Notes under the pieces: generated by a model
What the model was told of the DNA's origin: nothing
Databases searched by the model: none
Seen by the model: only the letters and a program-made list of their open reading frames with translations
In this document: in pieces, positions 7,322 through 15,654 of the stretch
How the letters are laid out: the number at the start of each line of letters is the position of its first letter
How positions within the stretch are numbered: position 1 is the first letter of the stretch
Made by a program: the position numbers and the translations under genes
Source of the DNA: Bacteroidia bacterium
GTDB lineage: Bacteria > Bacteroidota > Bacteroidia > Flavobacteriales > Flavobacteriaceae
DNA length: 18,368 nt
Direction: 5' to 3'
Assembly (NCBI GenBank): GCA_018679315.1
Contig: JAHHLF010000038.1
Span: forward strand, 1-18,368

Positions 7322-8191
7322 ATGATGGATACCAAGGAGCTGTTAAAAAAAGTAAGGAAGATTGAGATCAAGACAAGGCGTTTGTCTGATCACATATTTG
7401 GTGGCGAATATCATTCGGCATTCAAGGGGCGCGGTATGACTTTTAGTGAAGTGCGCCCTTACCAATACGGCGACGAGGTTCGTACCATAGACTGGAATGT
7501 CACTGCGCGTTATAACGAACCCTATGTAAAAGTTTTCGAGGAAGAGCGTGAGCTCACCATGATGCTCCTTGTAGATATTAGCGGATCTGAACTTTTTGGC
7601 ACCGTCAATACATTCAAAAAAGGCGTTATCACAGAGATCTCCGCTACCCTGGCTTTTTCGGCCATGCAGAATAACGATAAGGTGGGCTTAATACTTTTTG
7701 CTGAAGACGTAGAGCTCTTTATTCCCCCTAAAAAAGGAAAGAGTCATATCCTTAGGATCATTCGTGAATTGCTGGAGTTTGAGCCCGGCTCGAGTCAGAC
7801 AAATATCAGTGCTGCCATGCGATACATGAGCAATGTGATCAAGAAAAAATGTATCGTATTTGTGCTCTCCGATTTCATGGGAGATTCCTATGACCACACC
7901 TTAAAAATTACAGCCAACAAGCACGATGTAACCGGGATACGGGTCTATGATCCGAAAGAAGAATCCATTCCGGACCTGGGTGTAGTTCAAATGGAGGATG
8001 CCGAAACAGGCCATTTTCAGTGGGTCAATACCGGGTCTAAGAAAGTAAGAGCATCATACGCCACACATCACAGGGAAAAAGTAGACTATTTCAAAGAGGC
8101 CTTCAAGCGTTCGGGGGGAGGAACCATACATTGTCGTGTCGACGAAAGTTATGTGAAGAAATTACTAGGTTATTTTAAACGTAGAGGATGA
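7322..8191 (+). CDS. DUF58 domain protein of the Bat operon
   Basis: The 289-residue soluble protein carries the DUF58 core: VRPYQYGDEVRTIDWNVTAR (44-63), EPYVKVFEEERE (66-77) and a VWA-like fold with MIDAS residues DISGS (85-89), T160 and D184. Unlike many DUF58 proteins it has no N-terminal membrane hairpin, so it is cytoplasmic. Two ATGs occur in tandem (7322 and 7325) and either could start it. DUF58 proteins are regular partners of MoxR ATPases and are thought to be adaptors or substrates. The stop overlaps the next start (8188, ATGA). A short inverted repeat in the gap upstream is too weak to call. Confidence 0.9.
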   Translation: MMDTKELLKKVRKIEIKTRRLSDHIFGGEYHSAFKGRGMTFSEVRPYQYGDEVRTIDWNVTARYNEPYVKVFEEERELTMMLLVDISGSELFGTVNTFKKGVITEISATLAFSAMQNNDKVGLILFAEDVELFIPPKKGKSHILRIIRELLEFEPGSSQTNISAAMRYMSNVIKKKCIVFVLSDFMGDSYDHTLKITANKHDVTGIRVYDPKEESIPDLGVVQMEDAETGHFQWVNTGSKKVRASYATHHREKVDYFKEAFKRSGGGTIHCRVDESYVKKLLGYFKRRG

Positions 8192-9804
8192 AGCTGAACC
8201 CATTCTACATACTCGTATTCCTAATTCAGGCCCCGCTTCTGTGGGCACAGGATGTGCAGCTTTCTACCCAGATCGATACGACTCATATCCGGATCGGGGA
8301 ACAAATCCAATTTACGGTTCAGCTTGAAGTAGATTCAACCGCCCAGGTGTTTTTTCCGGAAGGGCAAACCTTTGCACCCTTGGAGACCGTGCAAGCGTAT
8401 AAAACAGATACTACCCGTAAAGAGAACAGGTTGTTACTTCTGAAAAAGTATGCGCTTACGCAATTTGACTCTGGCACATACTTGCTGCCGACACAGCGCA
8501 TTGAAGTGGATGGACGTGGATTTTTTACAGATTCTGTCCGGATCAAAGTAGGTGATGTTGCCGTAGACACCACAAAACAGAAAATGTATGACATAAAACC
8601 GCTGATCGAGGTTGACAGGAATTATGCGCGGATAGGCAAGATTATTTTGCTGGCATTACTGGCTTTGCTTTTGGTCGGAGGGTTGATCTATTGGTTCTAT
8701 TTTAGAAAGAAGCCTTTGAGCCAGGAAGAAGAGGAAGCCCAATTGCCTCCCTATGATCGTGCCTTGTTGGAGTTAAAGCGATTAGAGAATTCCAGATACC
8801 TGATCCAGGATGAATTCAAGAAATACTATACAGAATTAACACAGATCGTACGTGCTTATTTGGAAGAAGACGTGCATGTAGCTGCCCTGGAAAGTACGAC
8901 GACAGAGCTGATCGAAAAAATGGAGCTTCTGAAAGATTCCGGAAGATTGAACATTAACGAAGGTACGCTTGAGCAATTTGAAAAGATCCTGCACACCGCA
9001 GACCTGGTAAAATTCGCAAAATCCAAGCCCAGTACGTCTATAGCGGAAGAGGACAGGAAGGCTGTTGAATTGATCGTCATAAAAACAAAAGAAGGGATCC
9101 CGGAGCCTACAGAAGAAGAATTACGCGAAACGGAAGCCTTCCTTGAAGAACAGATGCGTTTGAAAAAACGCAAAAAGATACGCTGGGTTGCTGCGGCTGC
9201 AATAGCTGTATTGCTTGCAACTGGTATTACCTTGGTAGCATCTTATGGCCCCAAAAATGTTTGGGATGCTGTAGCAGGCCACCCGGGCAAAGTGCTTCTG
9301 GAAGGAGAATGGATTACGAGCGAATACGGTTTTCCACCGATCACCTTGGAAACACCCAAAGTGTTGGTGCGCTATGAGCCTGATTTACCTGATACCCTTA
9401 AAGATAGTCTGCAAAGTATTCAGGCTTTTGAATACAGAAGCGATGAAACCTTGTTCTATGTTGCGGCCCATTCTATTAATCTCATGAACCAGGCAGAGCC
9501 CATGTTTAAGGAGAGTGTTGATCAGGCACTTCAGATGTTTGAAGATGAGGGTGCCCGAAATATTATCACAAAACAAGAGGAGTTCACCTCGGCCAATGGG
9601 ATAAGAGGGGCTCGCATGTACGGAAGTGGAATGTTTCAGATCCCGGATTCCAATAAGACCGTAAAAGGTAAGTACTCAATCATGCTATTTGGCGGAGCCG
9701 GATTTCAACAAATTATCGTCCTGTCATGGTTAGATAATGATACGTACACATCCGAGATCGCCGAAAAGATCATGAGTTCTATCGTCATTAATACAGAGAC
9801 CTGA
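8188..9804 (+). CDS. BatD-like two-span membrane protein of the Bat operon
   Basis: The 538 residues start with a signal peptide (1-20, LLWA then QD). A periplasmic beta-rich domain (21-145) follows, with a BatD-type pattern (TTHIRIGEQIQFTVQLEVDS, then LTQFDSGTYLLP). A membrane span lies at about 152-171. A cytoplasmic helical domain (about 185-330) contains PPYDRALLELKRL and IQDEFKKYYTELTQIVRAYL, which recalls DUF4381-type Bat proteins. A second span lies at about 332-352, followed by a C-terminal domain (353-538) predicted to face the periplasm, with no family I recognise. The gene overlaps the DUF58 gene by four bases and the batA start by one base (TGATG). Its position suggests a scaffold linking the cytoplasmic ATPase to periplasmic VWA partners; that is inference. 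Confidence 0.8.
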   Translation: MKLNPFYILVFLIQAPLLWAQDVQLSTQIDTTHIRIGEQIQFTVQLEVDSTAQVFFPEGQTFAPLETVQAYKTDTTRKENRLLLLKKYALTQFDSGTYLLPTQRIEVDGRGFFTDSVRIKVGDVAVDTTKQKMYDIKPLIEVDRNYARIGKIILLALLALLLVGGLIYWFYFRKKPLSQEEEEAQLPPYDRALLELKRLENSRYLIQDEFKKYYTELTQIVRAYLEEDVHVAALESTTTELIEKMELLKDSGRLNINEGTLEQFEKILHTADLVKFAKSKPSTSIAEEDRKAVELIVIKTKEGIPEPTEEELRETEAFLEEQMRLKKRKKIRWVAAAAIAVLLATGITLVASYGPKNVWDAVAGHPGKVLLEGEWITSEYGFPPITLETPKVLVRYEPDLPDTLKDSLQSIQAFEYRSDETLFYVAAHSINLMNQAEPMFKESVDQALQMFEDEGARNIITKQEEFTSANGIRGARMYGSGMFQIPDSNKTVKGKYSIMLFGGAGFQQIIVLSWLDNDTYTSEIAEKIMSSIVINTET

Positions 9805-10802
9805 TGTTTGACAATGTAGTTTTTGCACATCCACAATTCTTTTGGCTTTTGCTGCTTTTGCCGCTGGCCCTGGGATGGTATTTCTACAAGCGACACCAGG
9901 AGACCGCCTCCTTGCGCATTTCCAGCACACAAGGTTTCTTAAAAAATGACTTCCTTGCCCGATTAAGACCCTTGTTAATGATCATGCGTTTGCTGGCTCT
10001 TGCAGCCATAGTTGTAGCTATGGCACGACCTCAGGTACAGGATGTTTCTACACGTACCAAGACGACAAAAGGGATTGATATTGTCATGGCCATAGATGTA
10101 TCATCGAGTATGCTTGCACGAGATCTAAAACCAAACAGGCTCGCTGCTCTTAAAGAAGTGGCTTCAGACTTTATAAAGAAGAGGCCCAATGATAGAATTG
10201 GCCTGGTAGCCTATGCCGGGGAAAGTTATACGAAAACACCCATTACAAGTGACAAGGGTATTGTGCTGCGTTCCCTGAGGGAGATCACCTATGGTGAACT
10301 CAATGACGGTACGGCCATTGGCATGGGACTAGCCACTGCTGTGAACCGCCTGAAGGAAAGCAAAGCCATTTCCAAGATCATTATACTACTAACCGACGGT
10401 GTTAACAATTCAGGGTTTATAGAGCCGCAGACAGCGGCCGATCTCGCCATAGAATTTGACATAAAAACCTACACCATCGGATTGGGTACTAATGGAAATG
10501 CCCTTTCCCCGGTGGCTTACAATGCAGACGGTTCTTTCCGATATGGAATGCGGCAGGTGGAAATTGATGAAGCCCTGTTGGAAGATATCGCAGAATCTAC
10601 CGGAGGGCGGTATTTCCGGGCAACAGACAACGAGAAGCTGGAAGAGATCTATGCAGAGATCAATAAGCTGGAGAAAACAGAGATCGAAGAAATAAAATAC
10701 TATTCATACGATGAAAAGTACAGGCCATGGGCATTATTGGCTTGTTTCTTAATCGTTGCTGAATGGATGCTACGGCATTCTATTTTCAGGAGTTTTATCT
10801 AA
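9804..10802 (+). CDS. batA: VWA domain protein BatA
   Basis: This membrane-anchored von Willebrand factor A protein has 332 residues. Two N-terminal spans (about 10-27 and 56-74) precede the VWA domain. The MIDAS metal site is complete: DVSSS (98-102), T170 in NDGTAIG and D198 in LLTDGVNN. A final span (about 308-324) is followed by a short arginine-containing tail. This topology and length match BatA of the Bacteroides aerotolerance operon. It probably binds a partner in a metal-dependent way at the inner membrane. The start overlaps the preceding stop by one base, and batB follows after three bases. Confidence 0.92.
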   Translation: MFDNVVFAHPQFFWLLLLLPLALGWYFYKRHQETASLRISSTQGFLKNDFLARLRPLLMIMRLLALAAIVVAMARPQVQDVSTRTKTTKGIDIVMAIDVSSSMLARDLKPNRLAALKEVASDFIKKRPNDRIGLVAYAGESYTKTPITSDKGIVLRSLREITYGELNDGTAIGMGLATAVNRLKESKAISKIIILLTDGVNNSGFIEPQTAADLAIEFDIKTYTIGLGTNGNALSPVAYNADGSFRYGMRQVEIDEALLEDIAESTGGRYFRATDNEKLEEIYAEINKLEKTEIEEIKYYSYDEKYRPWALLACFLIVAEWMLRHSIFRSFI

Positions 10803-10805
10803 GGT

Positions 10806-11849
10806 ATGATACAATTAGATGCAAAAATATTTTTATACCTACTGGGAATTATCCCGGTACTTCTTCTGTTCTTCCTTGGCACAAGGGTTTGGAAAAGAAG
10901 GCGGCAGCGTCAATTTGCTGAAGCAGGCTTGTTGAAGAGACTTGCCCCTGATCAATCCTCCTTTAAACCTATACTTAAGTTTCTTTTTGTCATTCTTGGG
11001 ATCACCTCACTTGTCTTTGCCCTGGTCAACCCAAAGATGGGCACTAAATTGGAAACGGTAAAAAGAGAAGGGGTTGATATTGTTTTTGCAGTAGATGTCT
11101 CTAAGAGTATGCTCGCAGAAGACATCGCGCCTAACCGCCTTGAAAAATCTAAGCGCCTGGTCTCAGAGATCATTAACCAATTGGCAAGTGACCGGGTAGG
11201 AATTATTGCCTATGCAGGACAGGCGTATCCACAATTGCCTATCACAACAGACTATGGTGCAGCCAAAATGTTCTTGCAAGGCCTGAATACCAACATGCTG
11301 TCTTCCCAGGGAACAGCTATAAACGAGGCCATTGAACTTGCTTCCACTTATTTTAACGATGCCGAACAGACAAACCGTATCCTTTTTATAATTTCAGATG
11401 GGGAAGACCATTCAGGCAGCGCAACCCTGGAGGCCGTAGATCTTGCATTAGAAGAAGGAATAAAGATATTTACTTTAGGTGTGGGCACACAAAAAGGCGG
11501 GCCTATTCCTATGAAGTCACAAGGTGTTGTAGATAGTTTTAAGAAAGATTCGCAGGGGGAAGTCATAATTACTCGCATGCAAGATGGTTTGCTAAAAGAA
11601 ATTGCAGAAGAGGGAAATGGAATTTACATAGATGGCAGTGATACAGAAGAAGTTGTTGCCCTGGTAAAAGAAACCTTGAACCAAATGGATAAAAAGGAAT
11701 TTGAAGCAAAGCAATTCGCAGATTACAAGGATCAATTTCAATGGTTTCTGGCTGCAGCTTTGTTTTTCCTATTCGTCGATGTATTTTTCCTTGATCGAAA
11801 AACGGCTTGGTTACGAAAACTGAATTTATTTAATGAGAAAGAAGGCTAA
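10806..11849 (+). CDS. batB: VWA domain protein BatB
   Basis: BatB is a tandem paralogue of BatA with the same design over 347 residues: spans at about 6-25 and 55-74, a VWA domain with MIDAS residues DVSKS (97-101), T170 in SQGTAIN and D198 in IISDGED, and a final span at about 324-340. After the last MIDAS residue it differs from BatA, for example TLGVGTQKGGPIPMKSQGVV instead of BatA's longer NADGSF loop. BatA and BatB are thought to form a membrane complex with BatC in other species. Its last 17 bases overlap the batC start. Confidence 0.92.
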   Translation: MIQLDAKIFLYLLGIIPVLLLFFLGTRVWKRRRQRQFAEAGLLKRLAPDQSSFKPILKFLFVILGITSLVFALVNPKMGTKLETVKREGVDIVFAVDVSKSMLAEDIAPNRLEKSKRLVSEIINQLASDRVGIIAYAGQAYPQLPITTDYGAAKMFLQGLNTNMLSSQGTAINEAIELASTYFNDAEQTNRILFIISDGEDHSGSATLEAVDLALEEGIKIFTLGVGTQKGGPIPMKSQGVVDSFKKDSQGEVIITRMQDGLLKEIAEEGNGIYIDGSDTEEVVALVKETLNQMDKKEFEAKQFADYKDQFQWFLAAALFFLFVDVFFLDRKTAWLRKLNLFNEKEG

Positions 11850-12666
11850 CATAGCGATTGTATTTGCATGCCTTTTCAGTCTGATGAATATGGCAGCTCA
11901 GAAAGGTGAAGAGAAAGCACTCGAAAAGGCGTTGAGCGCTTCAGAGGATCTTACCTATGAAGCTAATGATGAACTGGTTGAAAATGACTTTGTATCGGCT
12001 GAGGCCAAGTATCGAAGGGCAATTTCTAAAAGCGATTCCAATGCAGTAGCCCCTTATAACCTTGGGAATTCCTATTATAACCGGGAAAGTTTCGGAGAGG
12101 CTTTCGGGCGCTACAAAATGGCCGGAGAACGAACTGCGGAAAAACCAAAGAAGCACAAAGCCTTTCATAATATGGGCAATGTCTTCATGAAGAAAAAAGA
12201 ATACGCCAAAGCTGTAGAAGCGTACAAAAATGCCCTGAGAAATAATCCTGAGGATGAAGAAACCCGGTATAACCTGGCCCTTGCTAAAAAAATGATGGAG
12301 CAGGATAAACAGAATCAAAGCCAGGACGACAATGATGATCAGAAAGACCAAAAAGATCAGAAAGAGAACGAGGATCAGCAAAGCCAGGGAGGAGATGATG
12401 AGGATCAACAAGAGCAGCAGGATAAAGAAGAAGAGAAGCAAGGAGACGATAAGGAGGAAGAGCAGAACAAAAAGGATGAAGGCAATGATCAGAAAGATCA
12501 GGAGCAGAAGGAACAAGAACAACCGAAGCCCAGACCTAATCAACTTTCTGAACAACAGATAAAAAATCTGTTGGAAGCAATGCAGAATGAAGAGAAAAAA
12601 GTACAGGAAAAGATGGAGGCTAAAAAAATAAAAGGCCCCAGGATCAAAAATGAAAAAGACTGGTGA
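11833..12666 (+). CDS. batC: TPR protein BatC with charged low-complexity tail
   Basis: The 277-residue protein has a signal peptide (1-22, MAA then QK). About three tetratricopeptide-like repeats cover residues 43-150, including SNAVAPYNLGNSYYNRESFG and HNMGNVFMKKKEYAKAVEAY. A Gln/Asp/Glu/Lys-rich low-complexity stretch spans 157-234, and a short conserved-looking tail (LSEQQIKNLLEAMQNEEKKV) ends the protein. The TPR region most likely docks BatA/BatB or other exported partners in the periplasm. The gene begins inside batB (17-base overlap), and the batD start overlaps its stop by four bases (GTGA). Confidence 0.88.
   Translation: MRKKANIAIVFACLFSLMNMAAQKGEEKALEKALSASEDLTYEANDELVENDFVSAEAKYRRAISKSDSNAVAPYNLGNSYYNRESFGEAFGRYKMAGERTAEKPKKHKAFHNMGNVFMKKKEYAKAVEAYKNALRNNPEDEETRYNLALAKKMMEQDKQNQSQDDNDDQKDQKDQKENEDQQSQGGDDEDQQEQQDKEEEKQGDDKEEEQNKKDEGNDQKDQEQKEQEQPKPRPNQLSEQQIKNLLEAMQNEEKKVQEKMEAKKIKGPRIKNEKDW
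12301..12534 (+). repeat. Low-complexity Gln/Asp/Glu/Lys coding tract in batC
   Basis: This purine-rich stretch encodes residues 157-234 of BatC, made almost only of Q, D, E, K, N and G. It contains degenerate short repeats built on gatcagaaaga (around 12338, 12354 and 12486). Such tracts are prone to length change by slippage. Because purine-rich coding sequence rarely gives stops on the complement, it also explains the long hydrophobic antisense frame here. Confidence 0.75.
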
Positions 12667-14444
12667 TACAGCGCATTAGAACATATCTCTTTTGTATTTC
12701 CCTCGTATGTGTTTCAGTTGCATGGGCACAAGACGATGAAGGAGTGGTTTTTGAACTGAAAGCCAGTGCTGAGTCTTTGGGCGTAAATGAAAAGCTTCGT
12801 CTCGATTTTAAGATGAACCAGGATGGAGATAATTTCAATCCGCCTGACTTTTCCGGATTTAAATTGATCATGGGGCCAACGCAGTCGATCAGTTCTTCCT
12901 GGATCAATGGTAACAGGACGTATTCAAAGACTTATACATACATATTACAACCGACTGACCTCGGTACTTTTAAGATAGGTCAGGCTACTATTGAAATAGA
13001 TGGGGAGACCTACAAAACCATTGCCAAGAATATTAAAGTTACCGCGGCTGTTGATCGACCCAACAGCCAGCCAACCGCAGATGATATTGCTGATGCCAAC
13101 TTACATCTGGTAGCTGAAGTTTCTAAATCCGATCCGTATTTGAACGAAGCCGTTAGTGTCGTATATAAACTCTATGTAAGTCCGTCCATCAATGTGTCCA
13201 ATTTCCGTCCGCTGGATAATCCTAAGTACAATAATTTTTGGAGCCAGGACATCGCCTTTAGTCGGTACAATGTCCAGAATGGCACCTACCAGGGCAAAGC
13301 TTACCGCTATGTCGTACTAAAAAGAGTGGTTTTATACCCACAGAAGAGCGGACAGTTAGAAATAGCGCCATTATCACTGGAAGTCTCCCTGGAAGTGCCC
13401 ACGAACCGGCGGGATTTCTTTGGTGGAAGGATCTATAAACAGGCAACCAAGATAGTTTCAGCTGGAAAACGGACACTCCAGGTCAAAGCCTTGCCAGAAA
13501 ATGGTAAACCTGCCGATTTTAGTGGCGCTGTAGGGGATTTTGAACTAGTAGTGACTACTTCTAAAAATACGCTTAACGCTCAGGAATCTCTGCAGGCTAA
13601 AGTAGAAGTGAGCGGTAAAGGAAACTTAAAATTATTTCAGCTTCCTGATCTACAGGTTCCCAGTGCTCTAGAAGTCTATGAGCCCGAATATGAGGAAAAT
13701 GTCAGGACAACTATTTCAGGAATGCAGGGGAAAGTAAGCAACAACTACACGGTTGTCCCTGAATTTAGAGGTAAGTACCCGATTCCCCCGGTAAATTTCA
13801 CTTTTTTCAATACGAGATCAGGGAAATATGAAAACCTTTCATCAGATGAAATAGTAATTGATGTGCTTGAGGGTCCCATAAGTTCTGCCGTAAGCAATGC
13901 GAATGCAGATATTCCGGATAAAATGATAGTCGAAAATGGGCAAGGTCAGTTCAGCTTTCTGAAATTGGAACCGAACCTTGTGCCTATTGCCAGCCAGCCA
14001 TTTTTTGGGACATCCCGATATTACACATGGCTTTTCGCGCCTATCTTGCTTATTCCTTTGGTACTTTTCATTCGAAGAAAACGGCGCGAGATCGCAGAGG
14101 ATGTCGAAGGAAATAAGTTGCGAAGAGCGAACAAACTGGCCAGAAAATACTTAAGTACGGCAAAGAAGGAACTCGGGGATAAAGAAGCATTTTATGTAGC
14201 CCTGGAGAAGGCCCTTCACAACTATTTAAAAGCTAAACTCCGAATAGAGACAACCGAATTCAGTAAGGACAAGATTAAAGGATTGCTCTTAGAAAGGAGC
14301 GTATCCCAGGCAAATATTGATCAATTTTTAGCTTTATTGAAAAATTGCGAAATGGCCAGGTACAGTCCATTTTCTCGTGTGCAAATGCAGCAGGATTATC
14401 AACAAGCCAGTGATGTGATCTCGGCATTAGATAAACAGCTTTAA
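12663..14444 (+). CDS. batD: BatD, large periplasmic protein with C-terminal membrane anchor
   Basis: The 593-residue protein fits the BatD ('oxygen tolerance') family. A signal peptide (1-22, SVAWA then QDD) is followed by a series of beta-sandwich domains (about 25-440). These include the family-typical LKRVVLYPQKSGQLEI (219-234) and VSGKGNLKLFQLPDLQVP (316-333). One span (about 454-470) and a cytoplasmic helical domain (475-593) follow, with KKELGDKEAFYVALEKALHNYL. The start is a GTG overlapping the batC stop (GTGA), and no in-frame ATG occurs before or within the signal peptide, so GTG is needed. It probably forms the periplasmic body of the Bat complex. Its precise function is not known. 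Confidence 0.9.
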   Translation: MIQRIRTYLFCISLVCVSVAWAQDDEGVVFELKASAESLGVNEKLRLDFKMNQDGDNFNPPDFSGFKLIMGPTQSISSSWINGNRTYSKTYTYILQPTDLGTFKIGQATIEIDGETYKTIAKNIKVTAAVDRPNSQPTADDIADANLHLVAEVSKSDPYLNEAVSVVYKLYVSPSINVSNFRPLDNPKYNNFWSQDIAFSRYNVQNGTYQGKAYRYVVLKRVVLYPQKSGQLEIAPLSLEVSLEVPTNRRDFFGGRIYKQATKIVSAGKRTLQVKALPENGKPADFSGAVGDFELVVTTSKNTLNAQESLQAKVEVSGKGNLKLFQLPDLQVPSALEVYEPEYEENVRTTISGMQGKVSNNYTVVPEFRGKYPIPPVNFTFFNTRSGKYENLSSDEIVIDVLEGPISSAVSNANADIPDKMIVENGQGQFSFLKLEPNLVPIASQPFFGTSRYYTWLFAPILLIPLVLFIRRKRREIAEDVEGNKLRRANKLARKYLSTAKKELGDKEAFYVALEKALHNYLKAKLRIETTEFSKDKIKGLLLERSVSQANIDQFLALLKNCEMARYSPFSRVQMQQDYQQASDVISALDKQL

Positions 14445-14446
14445 AA

Positions 14447-15208
14447 ATGAAGGGATATAGGTTCACGTATGTACTGATCTTTTTCTCGGCTTTCGTATTT
14501 GGCCAGAGCGAAGGGTTGTTTGATAAAGGCGTTGCGGCTTATAACGACGGTAAATATTCGGAGGCAATTGGCTATTATGAAGATGTAATAAAATCGGGTG
14601 TACATTCCGAGGCTGTATATTTTAATCTTGGGAATTGCTATTACAAATTAAATCAAACGGCTCCGAGCATATACTACTATGAGAAGGCTCTATTATTGGA
14701 TCCTGATGATGCGGAGATAGAAAATAACCTGGCATTTGCCAAGCAGATGATACTGGATTCCATTGAGGAATTACCTCAAACCGGATTGGCCAGATTATCC
14801 CAAAATATATCGAATGTAATGACATATGAACAATGGGGAATGGGAAGTATCATTTTTATATTCCTGGCTGTTTTCTCATTTATTTTATACTACTTTCTTT
14901 CCTATTCCAATTACAAGCGAGTTGCATTGATCAGTAGCATGGTAAGCGTTCTTTTAGGTATCCTGTTTTTTGCCTTTGCCTATTCTGGTCAACAGTCCTA
15001 TTTTTCAGATCAACCAGCGATCGTATTTGCAGAAGAGATCACTGTTCGGTCGGAACCAAACCGTAGGAGTGAACCTGTTTTTGAATTACACGAAGGCACC
15101 AAAGTTCAGGTGCTGGATCAGTTAGAGGATTGGCATAAAATTCAGCTCGTAAATGGACAGGAAGGCTGGTTACAAGTAACTGATATTCGCCTGTTAAAGG
15201 ATTTTTAA
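14447..15208 (+). CDS. batE: BatE, TPR and SH3 membrane protein
   Basis: The 253 residues comprise a signal peptide (1-19, FVFG then QS) and two TPR motifs (about 22-88, GLFDKGVAAYNDGKYSEAIG and AVYFNLGNCYYKLNQTAPSI). Two membrane spans follow (about 132-151 and 158-178). A C-terminal bacterial SH3 domain covers about 190-250 (ITVRSEPNRRSEPVFELHEG through GWLQV). TPR plus SH3 suggests protein and possibly cell-wall binding on the periplasmic side. It starts two bases after the batD stop and ends the Bat operon. No hairpin terminator follows, so read-through into the small downstream gene is possible. Confidence 0.9.
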   Translation: MKGYRFTYVLIFFSAFVFGQSEGLFDKGVAAYNDGKYSEAIGYYEDVIKSGVHSEAVYFNLGNCYYKLNQTAPSIYYYEKALLLDPDDAEIENNLAFAKQMILDSIEELPQTGLARLSQNISNVMTYEQWGMGSIIFIFLAVFSFILYYFLSYSNYKRVALISSMVSVLLGILFFAFAYSGQQSYFSDQPAIVFAEEITVRSEPNRRSEPVFELHEGTKVQVLDQLEDWHKIQLVNGQEGWLQVTDIRLLKDF

Positions 15209-15241
15209 TATATCATTAACAATGCGTTTCCCGAATCCTGT

Positions 15242-15249
15242 TATTTTTG
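15242..15249 (+). promoter_or_regulatory. Possible -7 promoter element upstream of the small exported protein gene
   Basis: TATTTTTG is a perfect match to the Bacteroidota TAnnTTTG -7 element and lies about 20 bases before the ATG at 15270. No TTTG or TTG -33 element stands 19-21 bases upstream, so the call is weak. If real, it excludes the upstream ATG at 15222 and lets this gene be expressed apart from the Bat operon. Confidence 0.3.
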
Positions 15250-15269
15250 TTGTTCTTCAAAATGTAGGT

Positions 15270-15569
15270 ATGAAAATCTTAAGTGTCATTATTACTTTAT
15301 CCTTCTGGATCACAAGTTTAGTGGTGCCTTCCTATATGGCGTTGACCTCTGTAGAAAATGACATTCATTGGGCCCTTGAGAAACACCAAGAAGAGCAACA
15401 GGAATCTGAAGAAAAAGATTCCCTTGAAATAGACTTCATATGCCCCGCTGCTCAATTTGCCAAATATGTTTCTTTACAAGATCTCGATCATTCCCTGGAC
15501 AAAAACGCCGTGGATATCAGAGATTTTACCGTTGAGATCATACTGCCTCCACCAGAATCCCGGATATAA
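15270..15569 (+). CDS. Small exported or membrane-anchored protein, function unknown
   Basis: I do not recognise a family. From the ATG at 15270 the protein has 99 residues. A hydrophobic N-terminal segment (about 3-24) looks like a signal peptide or anchor. An acidic, Gln/Glu-rich stretch (38-50, EKHQEEQQESEEK) follows, then a single cysteine in FICPAAQFAKYVSL (56-69) and a Pro-rich end (ILPPPESRI). An in-frame ATG at 15222 would add 16 residues, but the 15270 start places the hydrophobic segment at the N-terminus, as in an exported protein, and fits the possible promoter. It stands between batE and the carbonic anhydrase gene, each gap under 90 bases, on the same strand. It could be a short envelope protein. 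Confidence 0.6.
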   Translation: MKILSVIITLSFWITSLVVPSYMALTSVENDIHWALEKHQEEQQESEEKDSLEIDFICPAAQFAKYVSLQDLDHSLDKNAVDIRDFTVEIILPPPESRI

Positions 15570-15654
15570 TATTCCAAATTCATATCTTTTACATCTATAT
15601 TATTCACCCATAATAGATAATTTACTGGGCTTTTAACCAATAAATAGTATTACA

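Noticed and set aside
9804..11849. Possible recent gene duplication of batA and batB
   Set aside because: The two proteins share design and MIDAS positions, but their sequences differ widely outside the motifs. This is the ancient paralogy seen throughout the family, not a recent event.
11941..12555. Long minus-strand frame of 204 codons, very hydrophobic, opposite batC
   Set aside because: It mirrors the purine-rich low-complexity coding tract of batC, whose complement yields Leu/Ile/Phe/Val codons and few stops. BatC itself has a signal peptide, TPRs and the expected operon position.
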